DNA of 64,000 nt from Auriscalpium vulgare (lineage: Eukaryota; Basidiomycota; Agaricomycetes; Russulales; Auriscalpiaceae): positions 434,001 through 498,000 of the forward strand of contig JAHBBC010000023.1 in assembly GCA_019915015.1 (NCBI GenBank), written 5' to 3'. A program made the position numbers and the translations under genes. The notes under the pieces were generated by a model. The model did no database searches, was not told where the DNA came from, and was given only the letters and a program-made list of their open reading frames with translations. Every line of letters starts with the position of its first letter. Position 1 is the stretch's first letter. Shown in pieces: positions 28,428-39,059 of this stretch.

Positions 28428-30462
28428 CTACCAGGTACGGTTCTCGTTCATCATCGCCAACCTCCGTGCATCCATGTCGTCCCGCAGAATCGCCAGGCTC
28501 ACCATGGCGTCCCCAGGTTGGTCCCATGGGATGTCGTCCGCCATTGGCTTTGACAGGGCGCCTCGCGGTATGCCGTTGTCAAGACACACTGCCTTCACCG
28601 TGCGAAATGCGACTACGTGGTCCATCCCGTCTTCTGCTTGCAGCCCTCTCGGAGGTGGGCGGCTGTCCTCGGCGTGGAATTCGTGTGCGTTGACGATCAT
28701 GTTCGCAAGCGCCATAAACGACTTTCGATTCACTTGCGTGTTCGGTGAGATGTTGGATATGCCACTGTAGTCTAAGGGTAGGGCCACTCACTTTCAACAC
28801 GTCCTTTCAAGGCCATTGCCATCCTTGCCAAGTTTCGTTTCACCCCGTGATGGTCCGCATTTGTCGCGTAGGCTCCATCCTCGTCTGCATCGGCGGCGCG
28901 GGACCAGGCCGACAAGTGCAGCGTCTCGTACGTTAGAAAGTGACCGCCGTACATAACGCTGTCTACGGGCGTGTACACCATGTGCCACGTTCCCGGGGGC
29001 ATGATGCTGCTCCATAGCTCAGTGCATGTAGCGAGGTTACGGATTCCGCAAATGCAGTGCTCACATCGTCATCCCTACGTCCAACCTCACAACGTGCAGT
29101 GAAAAACGAGGGTCTTTGAGCACCAGTCCATGAGCGCCGGAGTCAATGACCTCTCGGAAAAGACCCATGACTGTCTGTTGCGCGATCGGGGTCACTGCCC
29201 TCGTGAAGCTGACGACGCCCCATATTTTGACTCCGTGCCGTGGGCTCGCCCAGGTGCACAACCCGTCTGAGTCGTGATGTGTGCGAGTGTAGAACCCACC
29301 GGACGTTATAATATGCCACCGTTCATAGAGGTCTGCCGACCGCACCGTAGGTCCGATGCTGTCGAAATCAACGTCCTTGGAGCGATTTGCCCATGTCTCG
29401 ACGAGCTTAGAGTACGCCTTCGCCGTCGTGGATTTCCGAGCTTGTGCCGCAAAGATATTGCCTTGTTCCTGGTACCCGGTCCGGCTTGTTATATCCCATG
29501 CCCCTGCGTCGTCTTGCATGCGCCTGCGTACGCGCACTGTGTCAGCTAACGCGTCTCCCCGTCGGTAGGTTACCCACTCCATATACTCCGGCGGTGCGCA
29601 TTTTCGTACCGGAAGATCCAGTAGGTTGAGGCATTGATCCGGTCGAGAGACGTTGTCAAGAAAGTCCAGATAACACATGGTCACGTTCGCGTTCGGCGCC
29701 TGTGGATGCATTCGCTTTTTTGCACCTGTGTGCAGAACGATAGGTCACTTGCGTGCTCGGTCGCCCCATTGAGGATGTCCAGATATTATGACTTACAATG
29801 AACCTGGACCGTGATCGTCGGCTCTCGGACGAGGTCGGTCAGTGACTCCTTGTCGAAGTTTATCTCGTAGTTGCCCGCGGAGATGCCACCCCGGACGACG
29901 ACGGTATGATTTCTGGCCAGTGCATAGCGAATGTCGTCAGCAATGCGGGCGTGCGTCCGCTCTGCGGCGTTGAATGTGAGGAAAACGAAAGGCGAGCCCT
30001 CATTTGTGCCGACTGCCGCCGCCGCCATGTCCAGAACGGCATGAACGTCATCGTCCTGTTCCTCCTGTGGGCCCGTGCTTATCTGTCAATGGATGGCGTT
30101 ACAATTGCGATGGTGGACCAACCTCTCGCCCAAGGACGTGACCTATGTATGGCAGAACCGTTTCGAAGCCTTCTGCCCACACCACGAACCGCGTCCCGTC
30201 GGGCCAGCGCTCTGTCCTGTGCTCGATGTTGCGTTCGCCCGCCTCCGGTGAAGTATGAGGGGTGCTTGGGGTTGGGTGTGCTTTCAGTGATTGGTGATGT
30301 GGCGACGACGAAGCAGGTACTGGGGGTGGGGGGCCAAGCCCAACGCCCGGAGAAGGAGGAGGGGGTTGATGTACCGTCTTCAGTCGGTTTACGCCTTCGA
30401 ATTGCGAGCGTGGGATGTCCGTCGGTTGGCGCTGACTTGCCGCGTGATCTTGAACTAGACAT
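28428..30462 (-). CDS. JmjC-type Fe(II)/2-oxoglutarate dioxygenase
   Basis: Multi-exon minus-strand gene; I place the start at the ATG at 30462 (MSSSRSRGKSAPTDGHP). Recognisable parts in order are: HRTERWPDGTRFVVWAEGFE; an exon with IADDIRYALARNHTVVVRGG and NYEINFDKESLTDLV; the exon around 29,711-29,061 with WHIITSGGFYTRTHHDSDGL and HGVKIWGVVSFTRA; and the exon around 29,002 with PPGTWHMVYTPVDSVMYGGH. The HHD motif, the Lys in VKIW and the distal His in GGHF supply the expected iron and 2-oxoglutarate ligands. The C-terminal exon ends ARRLAMMNENRTW. JmjC enzymes demethylate histone lysines or hydroxylate proteins in the nucleus; which applies here is unknown. No PHD, JmjN or F-box partner is seen. 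Internal splice borders are only approximate. Confidence 0.75.
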
Positions 30463-30595
30463 TCGTCTCACAGGTGAGCACGCGGCGCCGACACGGACCG
30501 CATGCTCTGCTACGCACCGTCGAGTGATTGCCGTCGCCTTCGTTTCTTTTGAGTCTTGTCTGACGCTGATGAGAGTGATGTTCACACTTGATCAG

Positions 30596-31123
30596 TTAGA
30601 CTGTAAGGAAGAACACCGTGTGCCACGTACTTGCGCGGTCTACCAGCCACCTGTCAATGACATCTGCCGTTGTAGCCTGCGGGTTTTCGACCCCCGGATG
30701 GCGGATTGCCAGCCAACTCTTCGGCTCGGCGCCCGACGCAAACATACTTGCGTTGACGCGTAGACAGTTTCGGGTCACGTACGTCCATCCCTTTGGTATG
30801 CGGTAGGACAGATACCTGTCGTGCGCGGGGTGCCGAGCATCCCCACCCCGAACGTGCTTTGCTTGGCCGTAGAGAAACTGCCACTCGGACCATCTGCCCT
30901 TACCGTCTGATACCCACACGGCCTTCGTGTCGTTCGTCTTGACCCACACGTCACCTGCTCCGCATATTCGTCCGTCCGGTGCTAGGGGACCCCAATAGAC
31001 CGCATTGAAATGTGGTTCGGGTGCGTCGTTGTCGTGAACGCATTTGAACCACTCTGCCTTCATTTCTTCCCCATCCGGTATATCCGAGGGAGGGGGCGGG
31101 AGGGTCTTAGGGATTACGTGCAT
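30596..31123 (-). CDS. single-exon orphan protein
   Basis: 175 aa from the ATG at 31123 (MHVIPKTLPPPPSDIPDGEE); the open frame extends upstream without another ATG. The body is rich in Trp and Tyr: FNAVYWGPLAPDGRICGAGD, WVSDGKGRWSEWQFLYGQA, and PKGWTYVTRNCLRVNASMF. It looks globular and intact. I do not recognise the family. It sits between the JmjC gene and the TET/JBP-like gene, all on the minus strand, and its stop is about 130 bp upstream of the JmjC start. Confidence 0.6.
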   Translation of the reverse strand: MHVIPKTLPPPPSDIPDGEEMKAEWFKCVHDNDAPEPHFNAVYWGPLAPDGRICGAGDVWVKTNDTKAVWVSDGKGRWSEWQFLYGQAKHVRGGDARHPAHDRYLSYRIPKGWTYVTRNCLRVNASMFASGAEPKSWLAIRHPGVENPQATTADVIDRWLVDRASTWHTVFFLTV

Positions 31124-31224
31124 GTGTCGGTTTGGCCGTGAGATGGACCACGCGCGTTTGAGGGTCGTGGTAGGATGGAAGCAGGCCGTCCGAAATTTCG
31201 CGATCAAATTACATACGAATTTCA

Positions 31225-31523
31225 CGCATTAAATGAATATCATCTCCGAATTACGTACCAATATCGCAACCAACCGATGAATATCATCCTCGTTTTATGG
31301 CTTCGATTACAACTGTTTAAAGCGAATATCACCCGAATCATGTGTGAATTACTGCTATATTAAATGAATATCACCCTCGATTTATGCGTGAATTACAGCT
31401 GATTTAAATGAATATCACCCTCGATTTATGTGTGAATTACAGCTGATTTAAATGAATATCACCCTCGATTTATGTGTGAATTACATCTGATTAACGTGAA
31501 TATCACCCTTGATTATTTGCGAA
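31225..31523. repeat. AT-rich 44-bp minisatellite, about seven units
   Basis: The motif TTAAATGAATATCACCCTCG recurs at 31360, 31404 and 31448 with an exact 44-bp period, with more diverged units toward 31229, 31273, 31317 and 31492. It stands out because its base composition is far more AT-rich than the surroundings. It ends right at the stop codon of the T ET/JBP-like gene, so it forms that gene's 3' flank. Confidence 0.85.
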
Positions 31524-33378
31524 TTACAGTCGGCTTCGAGCGCGGATCACCTTTTCTCTGTCAATCATGCACGACCTGTCTGTTTCCAGCTCGTTGTACT
31601 TGCTCAGTCTACCAAGCTGGCGCGCCCACCCCTCTCCGTTGGGACCGTCGAGTTCTACGCGCTCCTCGTCCGATAAGTCGCTTGCTGGCCGCATGCCGTG
31701 CCTAACCCAGCGCATGACGCCGCCTGTGCAGTACTGCGTAAACGAGTATCTGCGCTCACCTGCCGCGACTGGGACGTTCCCATGCCGAAGGCCTGCTGAT
31801 GACAGCAGTATAGTCGCACCCGCGGGGAAACGGACCCTCAGACGCAAGTCGATAAGGACGAGGTGGCCGCCGGCGACGGGGTTGAACGACCCAAGCGCCG
31901 TGATTGCACATGCGAGCCCAGGAAAGTTTGTGCAGTCGTTGTGGAGCAGACAGGTGGTGCAGGGACCCAAATTTGCAGTTGCGGTGGGGTACACGCTGTT
32001 CCGAAAGGGCATCTTGAGACTCGGATCGGACTCCAGGAGATCGAGGAGGGCTTCGCGCATGTGAACGGCGGGCTTTGGACAGAACGAGGAAAGGCCCTCT
32101 GTTAGAGGGCATAAGCATTGAGCCTGTGCATGTGGACGACGGGACTCACCGCTGGCGTGACCTGCGATTTGTTGAATGTCCGGAGAACGCTTGATGCGTT
32201 CGACAAGTTTTCCCCTCGTCTTCGAGTGGCGAAGCTCTCCTGGCTTCTGTGTTCGCGTCGTATCAGCACTTGAAATGCAGGCGTATGAGTGCCCCGCTTA
32301 CCGTTTGACCTCCTCCGTACGAGATGCCGAAAGACAATGCCGTGAATTCACCTCGGCGGTGACGCGCTAGTCTAGCGGGGAATGCCCGACGCTTTTCACC
32401 GCTGCGCCGCACGCTTTCAAAGAGCGTCCCGCCTCGGCCTATGACCGCGTTCCAGCACTCGTTTGGGGGCGTGCCCTCGGCGTCTTGCGGTCTGCCGAGC
32501 AGAACCGCGATGATTCTGTCCTCGCAATCGAGTATTGCGTACGTGTTGCTGTCGTCTGTCAGCGTCACCGCTATGTGCCGGTCCAACTGTGTTCGCTCAC
32601 CACCCGTCCCACGGGAATTCCGCTATACCCATGTCGTCGAGTTCCTCCGCAGTCCAGGGCCTATCACCCTCCACGCCTAGCTTCTTCACGGTGTACCCCC
32701 CTCGCGTGACCGAGTACTCCATCGCGTCGAAGCCCTCGGCGTCGATGATGTCGGCTGCGGCGTGGTTTTTGATGAAGCTCGCTCCATGTAACTCGGTCAA
32801 GGCGTTCTTCTCATGTGCTTCCCGTTGACACTTCTGGCGGCGCCGCCGAGTCTTGCCAGCCTTCGCCGACGGTTTGCGCCCATGTTGTATGCGCGGCTCG
32901 AATACGGCACCCGGCCGGCTGCCAGCCACAGGCGCCGTTGGCGCCCTCCCGTCCGCAACTTCGTGATCGCGGGGCGAGGGATGCCCTGCGACCGAGGTGC
33001 TTGCATCGTCAGCTGTCGGCATTCGCCGGTCGTGCGGTCGCGTGATGGCGACGCTCCGTCGACGCCTTCGCTTCTGGGACGCCGTCGAAGCCTTCGCGGC
33101 TGCCGCCCCTTTGTCCGTAGTGTGATCGAGCCTGTTGGCGGCGTCAGCGTCGTTAGTACGAATTACGATGGTTTAACGAACGCAGAAGGGTCTTCGTACG
33201 ACCTGTCCGAGCGGTCGCTATCGGATCCGCTGCTTGACGGCGGCCTGCTTGTTATCGGTGAGGTCGTGAGGGGAGACAGAGAGGTTGGTGATGACGGTGC
33301 GGATATTCCGTCGCGGCCTATGCGTTCGGCCGCCAGAGTTGCTGCGCAGAACCGTGCAATGCGTCTTCCGAGGTCCAT
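31524..33378 (-). CDS. TET/JBP-family Fe(II)/2-oxoglutarate dioxygenase (candidate nucleic-acid base oxidase)
   Basis: Five exons (33378-33167, 33131-32601, 32548-32302, 32246-32150 and 32098-31524) close in phase to 553 aa. After a Ser-rich, basic N-terminus come DCEDRIIAVLLGRPQD, RHRRGEFTALSFGISYGGGQ, RIKRSPDIQQIAGHAS and the double-stranded beta-helix core. The core contains CLLHNDCTNFPGLACAITAL (HxD ligands His415 and Asp417), GGHLVLIDLRLRVRFPAGAT, LRHGNVPV (distal His468) and GERRYSFTQY (2-oxoglutarate Arg). These blocks match fungal TET/JBP proteins, whose characterised relatives oxidise 5-methylcytosine or thymine. All metal and cosubstrate ligands are present, so activity is plausible. 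Basidiomycete TET/JBP genes are known to be expanded alongside transposons. The assignment rests on remembered family motifs. Confidence 0.82.
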
Positions 33379-34514
33379 CCCGTCCGCCTCCTCGTCGTCG
33401 CGCTGGACGGCCTTTTGAAGGAGCAGCTCGTATTTGAGGTTGGTCGACAGCGGCGTCAGATGCGAGATTGGTGCATATATACGCCCTGATCGTGTCTTGG
33501 CAAACTGACAAGGTCCATGAGCTACGACTGCAACTTACATTGAGCGAAAACTCACCTTCAGTCGGTCGGCCATGTATTCTGTGAAACAAAGTCGATGTTG
33601 TCAGAATACCCGTGCGTAATATCATTATGATGAGAAATGCGTGGACGTTGCTCTCTGGCTGGGCAGGGAGGCGGCTCACAACATCGCATCTGTCATAACA
33701 AGGTCCCTTTCGCGCCAACCAGTGAGATGCGTAGGTAGCAAAAGGACAGTCGAAGCGTCGGGGCCCTGGATGGACCCATTCGCATCGAAGGACGTGTAGA
33801 AGTTGTACGCGGGAAGGAGGCGCATGGGCTAAGTGGTGTCCTCCACGTCACGTCGGGTCCCAGGAGTGACCCTTTCGCACTGAAGAGTGCGTCGAAAGGG
33901 CGTAGGGAAGAAAAGGATTGCGCGAAAGGGCCGTTGGGTGCCCAGCTCGCATTCAGGATGGCGGCACAGGGAAAGGGGAAATGGAACGCTGTTCATGCGC
34001 ACGGGCTTGGAGTGTAAACTTTGGTAGAAGACGACGGCTCCCCGTCGGTAGAAGATGCGCTATCGAGGTTTGCATACCTTTAATAAGATCGCGGTTTCTG
34101 TGCGTTTGTGTGGATTGGCGGACGTTGGTGGATGCGCTGGCAGACCGGATGCTGTCGTGGTAGCCGGGACGCGTTTGGTGACCTAACGCTCCATCCAGCG
34201 CTTACACGTAATCGAACCCACGCCCGTCAAACCTCACGCCTCATCCTACCTTCAAGTTCCAGTTGGGACCGCCGCCTCCTGCTGCGCACTACGCCAAGCC
34301 CAACTTGCGCTTCATAGAGGGACCGGCTCTGATGAATGTCTCGAACAACAACCGCGACCTTCACATGTCTGCTCAGATACGGCGCTGCATATGAGCCGTC
34401 CGTGAAAATGCGGTGTGCTATTGTGATCGGTATTTAGGACAACGCTCGGCTCGTCGGCTTTAGAAAAAAGGACCTGCCGAACTTCGCACTCGCCTCTGCC
34501 CGCGTCCACCTGCT
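33379..34514. other. upstream region, no confident gene
   Basis: About 1.1 kb between the TET/JBP-like start and the family A copy at 34,515. A short GCGAAAGGG/GTCGAAAGGG motif recurs near 33,885-33,930. The region should hold both divergent promoters; no exon series was found. Confidence 0.35.
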
Positions 34515-35357
34515 ATGCCCCAGATAGAGAATAACGCTTCATCCCTCGACTCCCACACCGGTATTATGACCACGGCCTCGGGCGAAATGAGCCCTATTCA
34601 GCGCGTCTATGCGGACGTGACTGGGTCCGTAGGGGATGCCCTCCTGATATGGCTTGATGGCGGTCATATTGGCGTCTACACAGACAGGTGCAAACCACCT
34701 CCTATCTGCATGCCCTCCGTCCTCACTGTGTACCAGGGGTGGATATGCGGAGTCAGAGATGTATAGCGCCTCCCTCATTGCGCAACCCCAGCACCTCTTC
34801 ATTGACACGTACGTGCTATCATCCGCTCACATCGCCGCCCTCGTTAACACGCTTGCAGGGTCGGTCACAGCACCTTATCCGCCTCACGGTCACTGATCAA
34901 CTCACAGTACAGCGACCTGGATGCCATCGTCCATGCGTCGCAGGACCACATCATACCATTCCCAAACCCCATGGACAGAAGGCTGCTCATGCTGGAGGGT
35001 GACCAGCTTAGATACGTAGCGCCACCTCCGCGATACCTGCATCTTCGTCGAGGGCAGATCTATCGCACGTACCCGTACTCGAGCGTACCTGTCGACCCTG
35101 CCACTCCGCAGTTTTACCCGCTGCTCATTCGCCTGAATGACTTCGGTGAGGATTTCGTTAGCTTCACCTACGTTACGGAGAGCGGAGAACCGGATGGTGA
35201 CGAAGGATATGACAGCGACATGAAGCCGGTGCTTGTTACCTACTGGTCACCGTCCGCGGGTTCCTGCATATGCAGACTTCAGTTTCCCCTCTTACCTTTA
35301 GATACTAGCCCTGTCGCACATCCGGTAACGGGCGATGCAGTAGTCCTTACGCCTTGA
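34515..35357 (+). CDS. family A gene copy 3, intact reference copy
   Basis: Three exons (34515-34687, 34737-34863 and 34908-35357) close in phase to 249 aa beginning MPQIENNASSLDSHTG. Key segments are SPIQRVYADVTGSVGDALLI, WLDGGHIGVYTDR, QPQHLFIDTYVLSSAHIAAL, YSDLDAIVHASQDHIIPFPN, the signature APPPRYLHLRRGQIYRTYP, YWSPSAGSCICRLQFPLLPL and the terminal HPVTGDAVVL. There is no signal peptide, zinc site or nucleotide-binding motif. The pattern of short beta strands punctuated by Gly and Trp/Tyr suggests two small beta-rich domains joined at the second intron. Four other copies or remnants occur in this window. Function is unknown. Confidence 0.75.
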
Positions 35358-35451
35358 TAACCACACCTCCCATTCGTAATGAGCGTTGAGCACGATGCTG
35401 CTACGTATACAATCGGCTTCACATGGAGCGTAGGTCACATATGTTTTCAGT

Positions 35452-36143
35452 TTACCTCCCCCCTGCCTCCTTCAGTGTACGGATGTTGGCTTTGGCAACG
35501 TTTCCCATCCGCATGAGCGTGTCACACAAGTACTGCTCTTGCCGAAGAAGCCTTTCGTACGAGCTTCGAAGAATCGATACGTACTGTGGACTGCCTTCTG
35601 TCAACGTGTACGCGGGCTGGGATGGAGCACGCACCTCGTTCTTTGCTCCGTCCGTTGACGTAGCATCGCCTTCGACGAATCCGGCACGGATTCGCTTAGC
35701 CTCTCGCTCGTCCTCGTCCGTGCTTGTGTCCGACGAGAACTCCGACTCACGGACGGCACTGGCTTTGCTCTGACGTTGCCTCGTCAGTGGGATGGTCGTC
35801 CATGCCCCGCGAAAAAGCACGCACCTCCATCTTTTCGCCATCCATTGACAGAGCATCGCCGTCGATGAATCCGGCACGGATTCGCTTGGCTTCTCGCTCG
35901 TCCTCGTCCGTGCTTGTGTCGGACGGGGTCTCCGACCCGCGGACGGCACTGACTTTGCTCTGACGTCTCGTCAGTGTAACGGCTATCCTTACCCCGCGAT
36001 CTACGTGCCTGTACACACCGCGGAACTGGCATAGGGTACAATGCGACGCACTTGCTATGCGCTTTCGCGCAGGGAGCGCATCGCTTATGCTGAGACTTGC
36101 GGCCGCAGACAAGACTCTTTTCTTGGCACCTGGCGCACCCCAT
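35452..36143 (-). CDS. zinc-cluster/coiled-coil protein ZC1
   Basis: The exon at 36143 opens with MGCARCQEKSLVCGRKSQHK and RCAPCAKAHSKC, a CX2CX6CX8CX2CX6C array like the fungal Zn(II)2Cys6 DNA-binding cluster. It is followed by two near-identical exons, each starting at TCAG|AGC and coding SDTSTDEDEREAKRIRAGF, separated by duplicated introns. The last exon codes SPQYVSILRSSYERLLRQEQ and ends AKANIRTLKEAGGR, a likely coiled coil. An acceptor (TTACAG) precedes the first ATG, so a further 5' exon may exist. The role is inferred to be DNA or protein binding; Zn2Cys6 regulators usually have a longer linker and activation domain, absent here. One phase near the last intron was not resolved. Confidence 0.6.
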
Positions 36144-36399
36144 CTGTAACGACGCACGTTAGCTCGAAAACCGGTCACAGTTGCGGGACCAACCTTGTGC
36201 TCTGCGGACTTTACCAGGGACGTTGCCTTAGGCATTTCCGTAACGTCCAATGCACTCTGTAGAGGGACGCATCGCCGCACGGCCGCGGGTCTCTTGCGCT
36301 GGTCCGGGAAAATTTTTGATGCCCGCCTGATTGATGCCAAATGGGCGCGGACCCGCCGATATTTAGCCAGGCAGACACCTGATACAGAACTACACTTCC

Positions 36400-36620
36400 A
36401 CCGTCCGCCTCAAATACTTTACAGACGCCTACATCATGGTTACCTTTTTGACGGAGACTGGGTTGGTTGACTCCTGTACCCCGAGACGGTTGTGTTCTGG
36501 TCACCTTCGATGGGCTCTTGTGTCTGTCGCCATCTGTACATTTTACTCCCTTTAGATATGGACCCTGTAGCAGATCCTTTGTCCCGTGAGGCTCTTATTT
36601 TTCCACCTTACTTACATACT
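36400..36620 (+). pseudogene. family A copy 4, decayed 3' exon
   Basis: One frame gives VRLKYFTDAYIMVTFLTETG, then the reading frame shifts and FWSPSMGSCVCRHLYILLPL with DMDPVADPLSREA follows. These align with the middle and end of the last exon of the intact copy at 34,515, but the PPPRYLHL part is missing and the frame is broken. No start or first exons were found for it. Confidence 0.6.
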
Positions 36621-36690
36621 CCGATCCCGAATTGTTCCGTACGCATACAGGCCGGAGCCCAGTGGCGCCGTCCCTTCTCCCCCAACATCG

Positions 36691-37474
36691 ATGGCCTGCG
36701 TTGTTGTCTCCGACGCATTCGCGAGCGATGCAGCCCTCACCGGATTACATCAAGTGTATAGCCGCGTCGTAGGTGCCGTTGGCGTTAGAACAAGGCTGTT
36801 GTGGCTCCGCGGAGGTGACATCGGAGTCGTCCATCCCATGTCCGTATCTGTTTTTCTCGCAGCTCGTTTCTCCTCATCAGCGATCATCACAGGGTAATGG
36901 ACCCAAAGATCCTCCGGTACATTGGCAAAGCCGATATTTGCCACCTGACAGCTACTGAGTAGGTCCCAGCCCATACCTTTCGATCCTCTCTGACTGCTCC
37001 CTAGGGTATGCACGCGCTCCGGCTTTTGTATCCTCCGCCTGTCTCATATCCACACAGTGTCGACACCTCGCATCGGTTATTGCCTCAGCCGTTGACCACG
37101 TCGTTACCCCGACATGCGATTTGATGCGGGCGTCGTTGGGTATACCGGACATGTGCTGCGCACCTCCTCCGACATACGTTCAACTTGTCCGCGGTGAACG
37201 GTATCACCTCCTTTGCCTCGACGAGGGCCATCCGGACACCGTGAAGGCCTTTCCTGTTCCGGTGGTCGTACAGCTGGATGACTTTTGGGTTGGCGGTGCC
37301 GTCGTTCATCCTGTTGATGGTGACGAGAATGCTTGGTTGGTCTCTCGCGCGGCGGTTCTCTTATGGGGTCCTGATAGGTCCAGGTGCATTTGGCGTTGGC
37401 AGTTTCCTTTGATACCTATAAAAGAAACTCTCATGGTTTCCGGTGGTGACTACGTCGTGGCTACCGTACGTTGA
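36691..37474 (+). CDS. family A gene copy 5
   Basis: The start ATG at 36691 gives MACVVVSDAFASDAALTGLH, then QVYSRVVGAVGVRTRLLWLR and GGDIGVVHP, matching the first exon of family A. The final exon (from about 37,060) has VIASAVDHVVTPTCDLMRAS, the signature APPPTYVQLVRGERYHLL, LLWGPDRSRCIWRWQFPLIP and ends GGDYVVATVR. The middle exon is hard to trace through about 36,830-37,060, so this copy may be intact with unusual introns or partly degraded. Directly downstream of remnant copy 4, it suggests local tandem duplication. Confidence 0.55.
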
Positions 37475-37953
37475 ACAGATGCCTCGCGAATGTATTTGCT
37501 GCCGAGGTCGTGCACTGCAACCGACCACTGCGTCGGCGCGGCTTTCGCGCATCCTGGCGCTGCCGATGTCTCGCGCGCGGCTCACGTTCCTCTTTTAATC
37601 GCACGCTCGAATGCCTCGAGTGACAAGTATAGCCCGAATCAGCGCTATGGTATTACATGAGTAACCGTGTGCCGCTTGGAAAGAAAAACACGCCACAACG
37701 CCCGTTAACCGTCTCAAGAAAGATGGGCCATATGAGGTAAATACGACATCACGCCCCTTTGTCGTCAGCAAACCTTCCTTCAGGGAGCAGCTAGCCGCTC
37801 GCAACAGCCGAAGTGTCTGGTGCGTTCGACAGCCCGCCCCTGGAAGCAGGCGCGGGGCGAGCCAACGTCTTACGCATCGGTCGGGTGTCGCTCTCTGTTG
37901 CTCCCTCGCCGCCTGTCTGATCTATGACTGCAAAGCCCATCGTTAGTACCACG
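37475..37953. other. no gene seen
   Basis: Short frames only. The stretch is the 3' side of both family A copy 5 (plus) and ZC2 (minus). Confidence 0.35.
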
Positions 37954-39059
37954 TCATCGGGACCGCAGTGTAAACGTACGGATGGACGCCATTTGCGCCT
38001 GCACTTTGGCCATCTGCGCGTGCAAGGTAGCCAGGCTCTCGGCTCGTGTCCTGTCTTCCGCCTGTAGCAAGGCCAGGCTTTCAGAGCCGCGCTTCACTTC
38101 TGCCTCCAGCGAGGCTACTTGCTCCGCGCTACGTTTTGCGTTTGCCTCCTGCGCGTCCAATCGTTCGAGACCCGTGTCCCACCGGTCGCCACGCCGAGTC
38201 AGACTCTCTAGTCCGGTGATCAGATGTCTGAGAGCGGCGAACTCGGGCGTGTCCGTCTCCTTGAGCGGCAAATGCAAGGGCTTCGCGACAGCCAGCGCTT
38301 TGACATTCGCCACGGCGACCCTCTCGACCGCGTTGCTTCCGTTGGCTGCTTCGCTTAAATCGTTAGCTACAGGCCAGAGGCTGTGCAAATCTACCGCACC
38401 TGTGCGAGACGGTGTTGCCTTTGGGGCGTGCTGTGGTGGCACTGCGGGCTCTGGTGGCGCGCGTGAGCACGTCGTCGACAGTAACTGGCGTTGGAAAGCA
38501 AGTCTACCTTCACTGACAGTCGCGGACTTCGTTGACTTCCCCTTTCCAGTCTGTCGAGTCCTCATCTTCTTGGTGCGTGGTTCAACTGCGACTATTTCTG
38601 TTGGCGCATCATCCGGGCTGCGCTCTGATTCTCTGCGTGAGCGCGAGGTCGACGGATACCTTACGTAGCATGAAACTGGCCTGTGCTATGTTCCTGGGAC
38701 TCGGCTGATTCCCGCCTCTTCCTCTTTGCAGACGTTTGAGCCGTCGCTGTCGTCCTCGGACTTTCATCGGCCTTCTCTTGAGCCCGTGGCCCCCATCTGC
38801 CCCTTCCCAATGAGTGCGAGCATTTCTGTCGCGCGTTGTGACATGGCAGGCACGCGTCATGCGCGGTCCTGATGCACTCGACTTTGCTCTTCTTGCAGCG
38901 CTCGCACTGAGACGGGACACGTTAACGTTACGCCCGCCTTCGAAGGTGTCAGGGCCTCACTTTACCGTCGTCTCTCGGTCCGGTATCCGCTTCACTCCGG
39001 GGCGGAGTCGGAGTCGGATCGGAAGGACCGGGCCTTTTCCTGGCAGATGTGGTCATCAT
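37954..39059 (-). CDS. zinc-cluster/coiled-coil protein ZC2
   Basis: The first exon 39059-38961 (MTTSARKRPGPSDPTPTPP, Pro-rich, basic) joins in phase across a 54-bp intron to an exon at 38906. That exon reads CERCKKSKVECIRTAHDA and CLPCHNARQKC, an exact CX2CX6CX7CX2CX6C array with the basic KKSK loop typical of Zn(II)2Cys6 DNA-binding clusters. A basic stretch (SAKRKRRESAES) follows, then the last exon with APTEIVAVEPRTKKMRTRQT. The C-terminus is a long heptad region (RLDAQEANAKRSAEQVASLE to AQMAKVQAQMASIRTF). It would fit a dimeric DNA-binding protein (inference). The junction near 38,700 is uncertain: one donor gives a 32-bp intron, another a 67-bp intron with a weak donor. No activation domain is evident. 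Confidence 0.65.

Noticed and set aside
29906..30763. 285-codon plus-strand ORF over the JmjC gene
   Set aside because: The minus strand carries the JmjC N-terminal blocks with sensible exons; the plus frame shows only Arg/Cys-rich low-information sequence.
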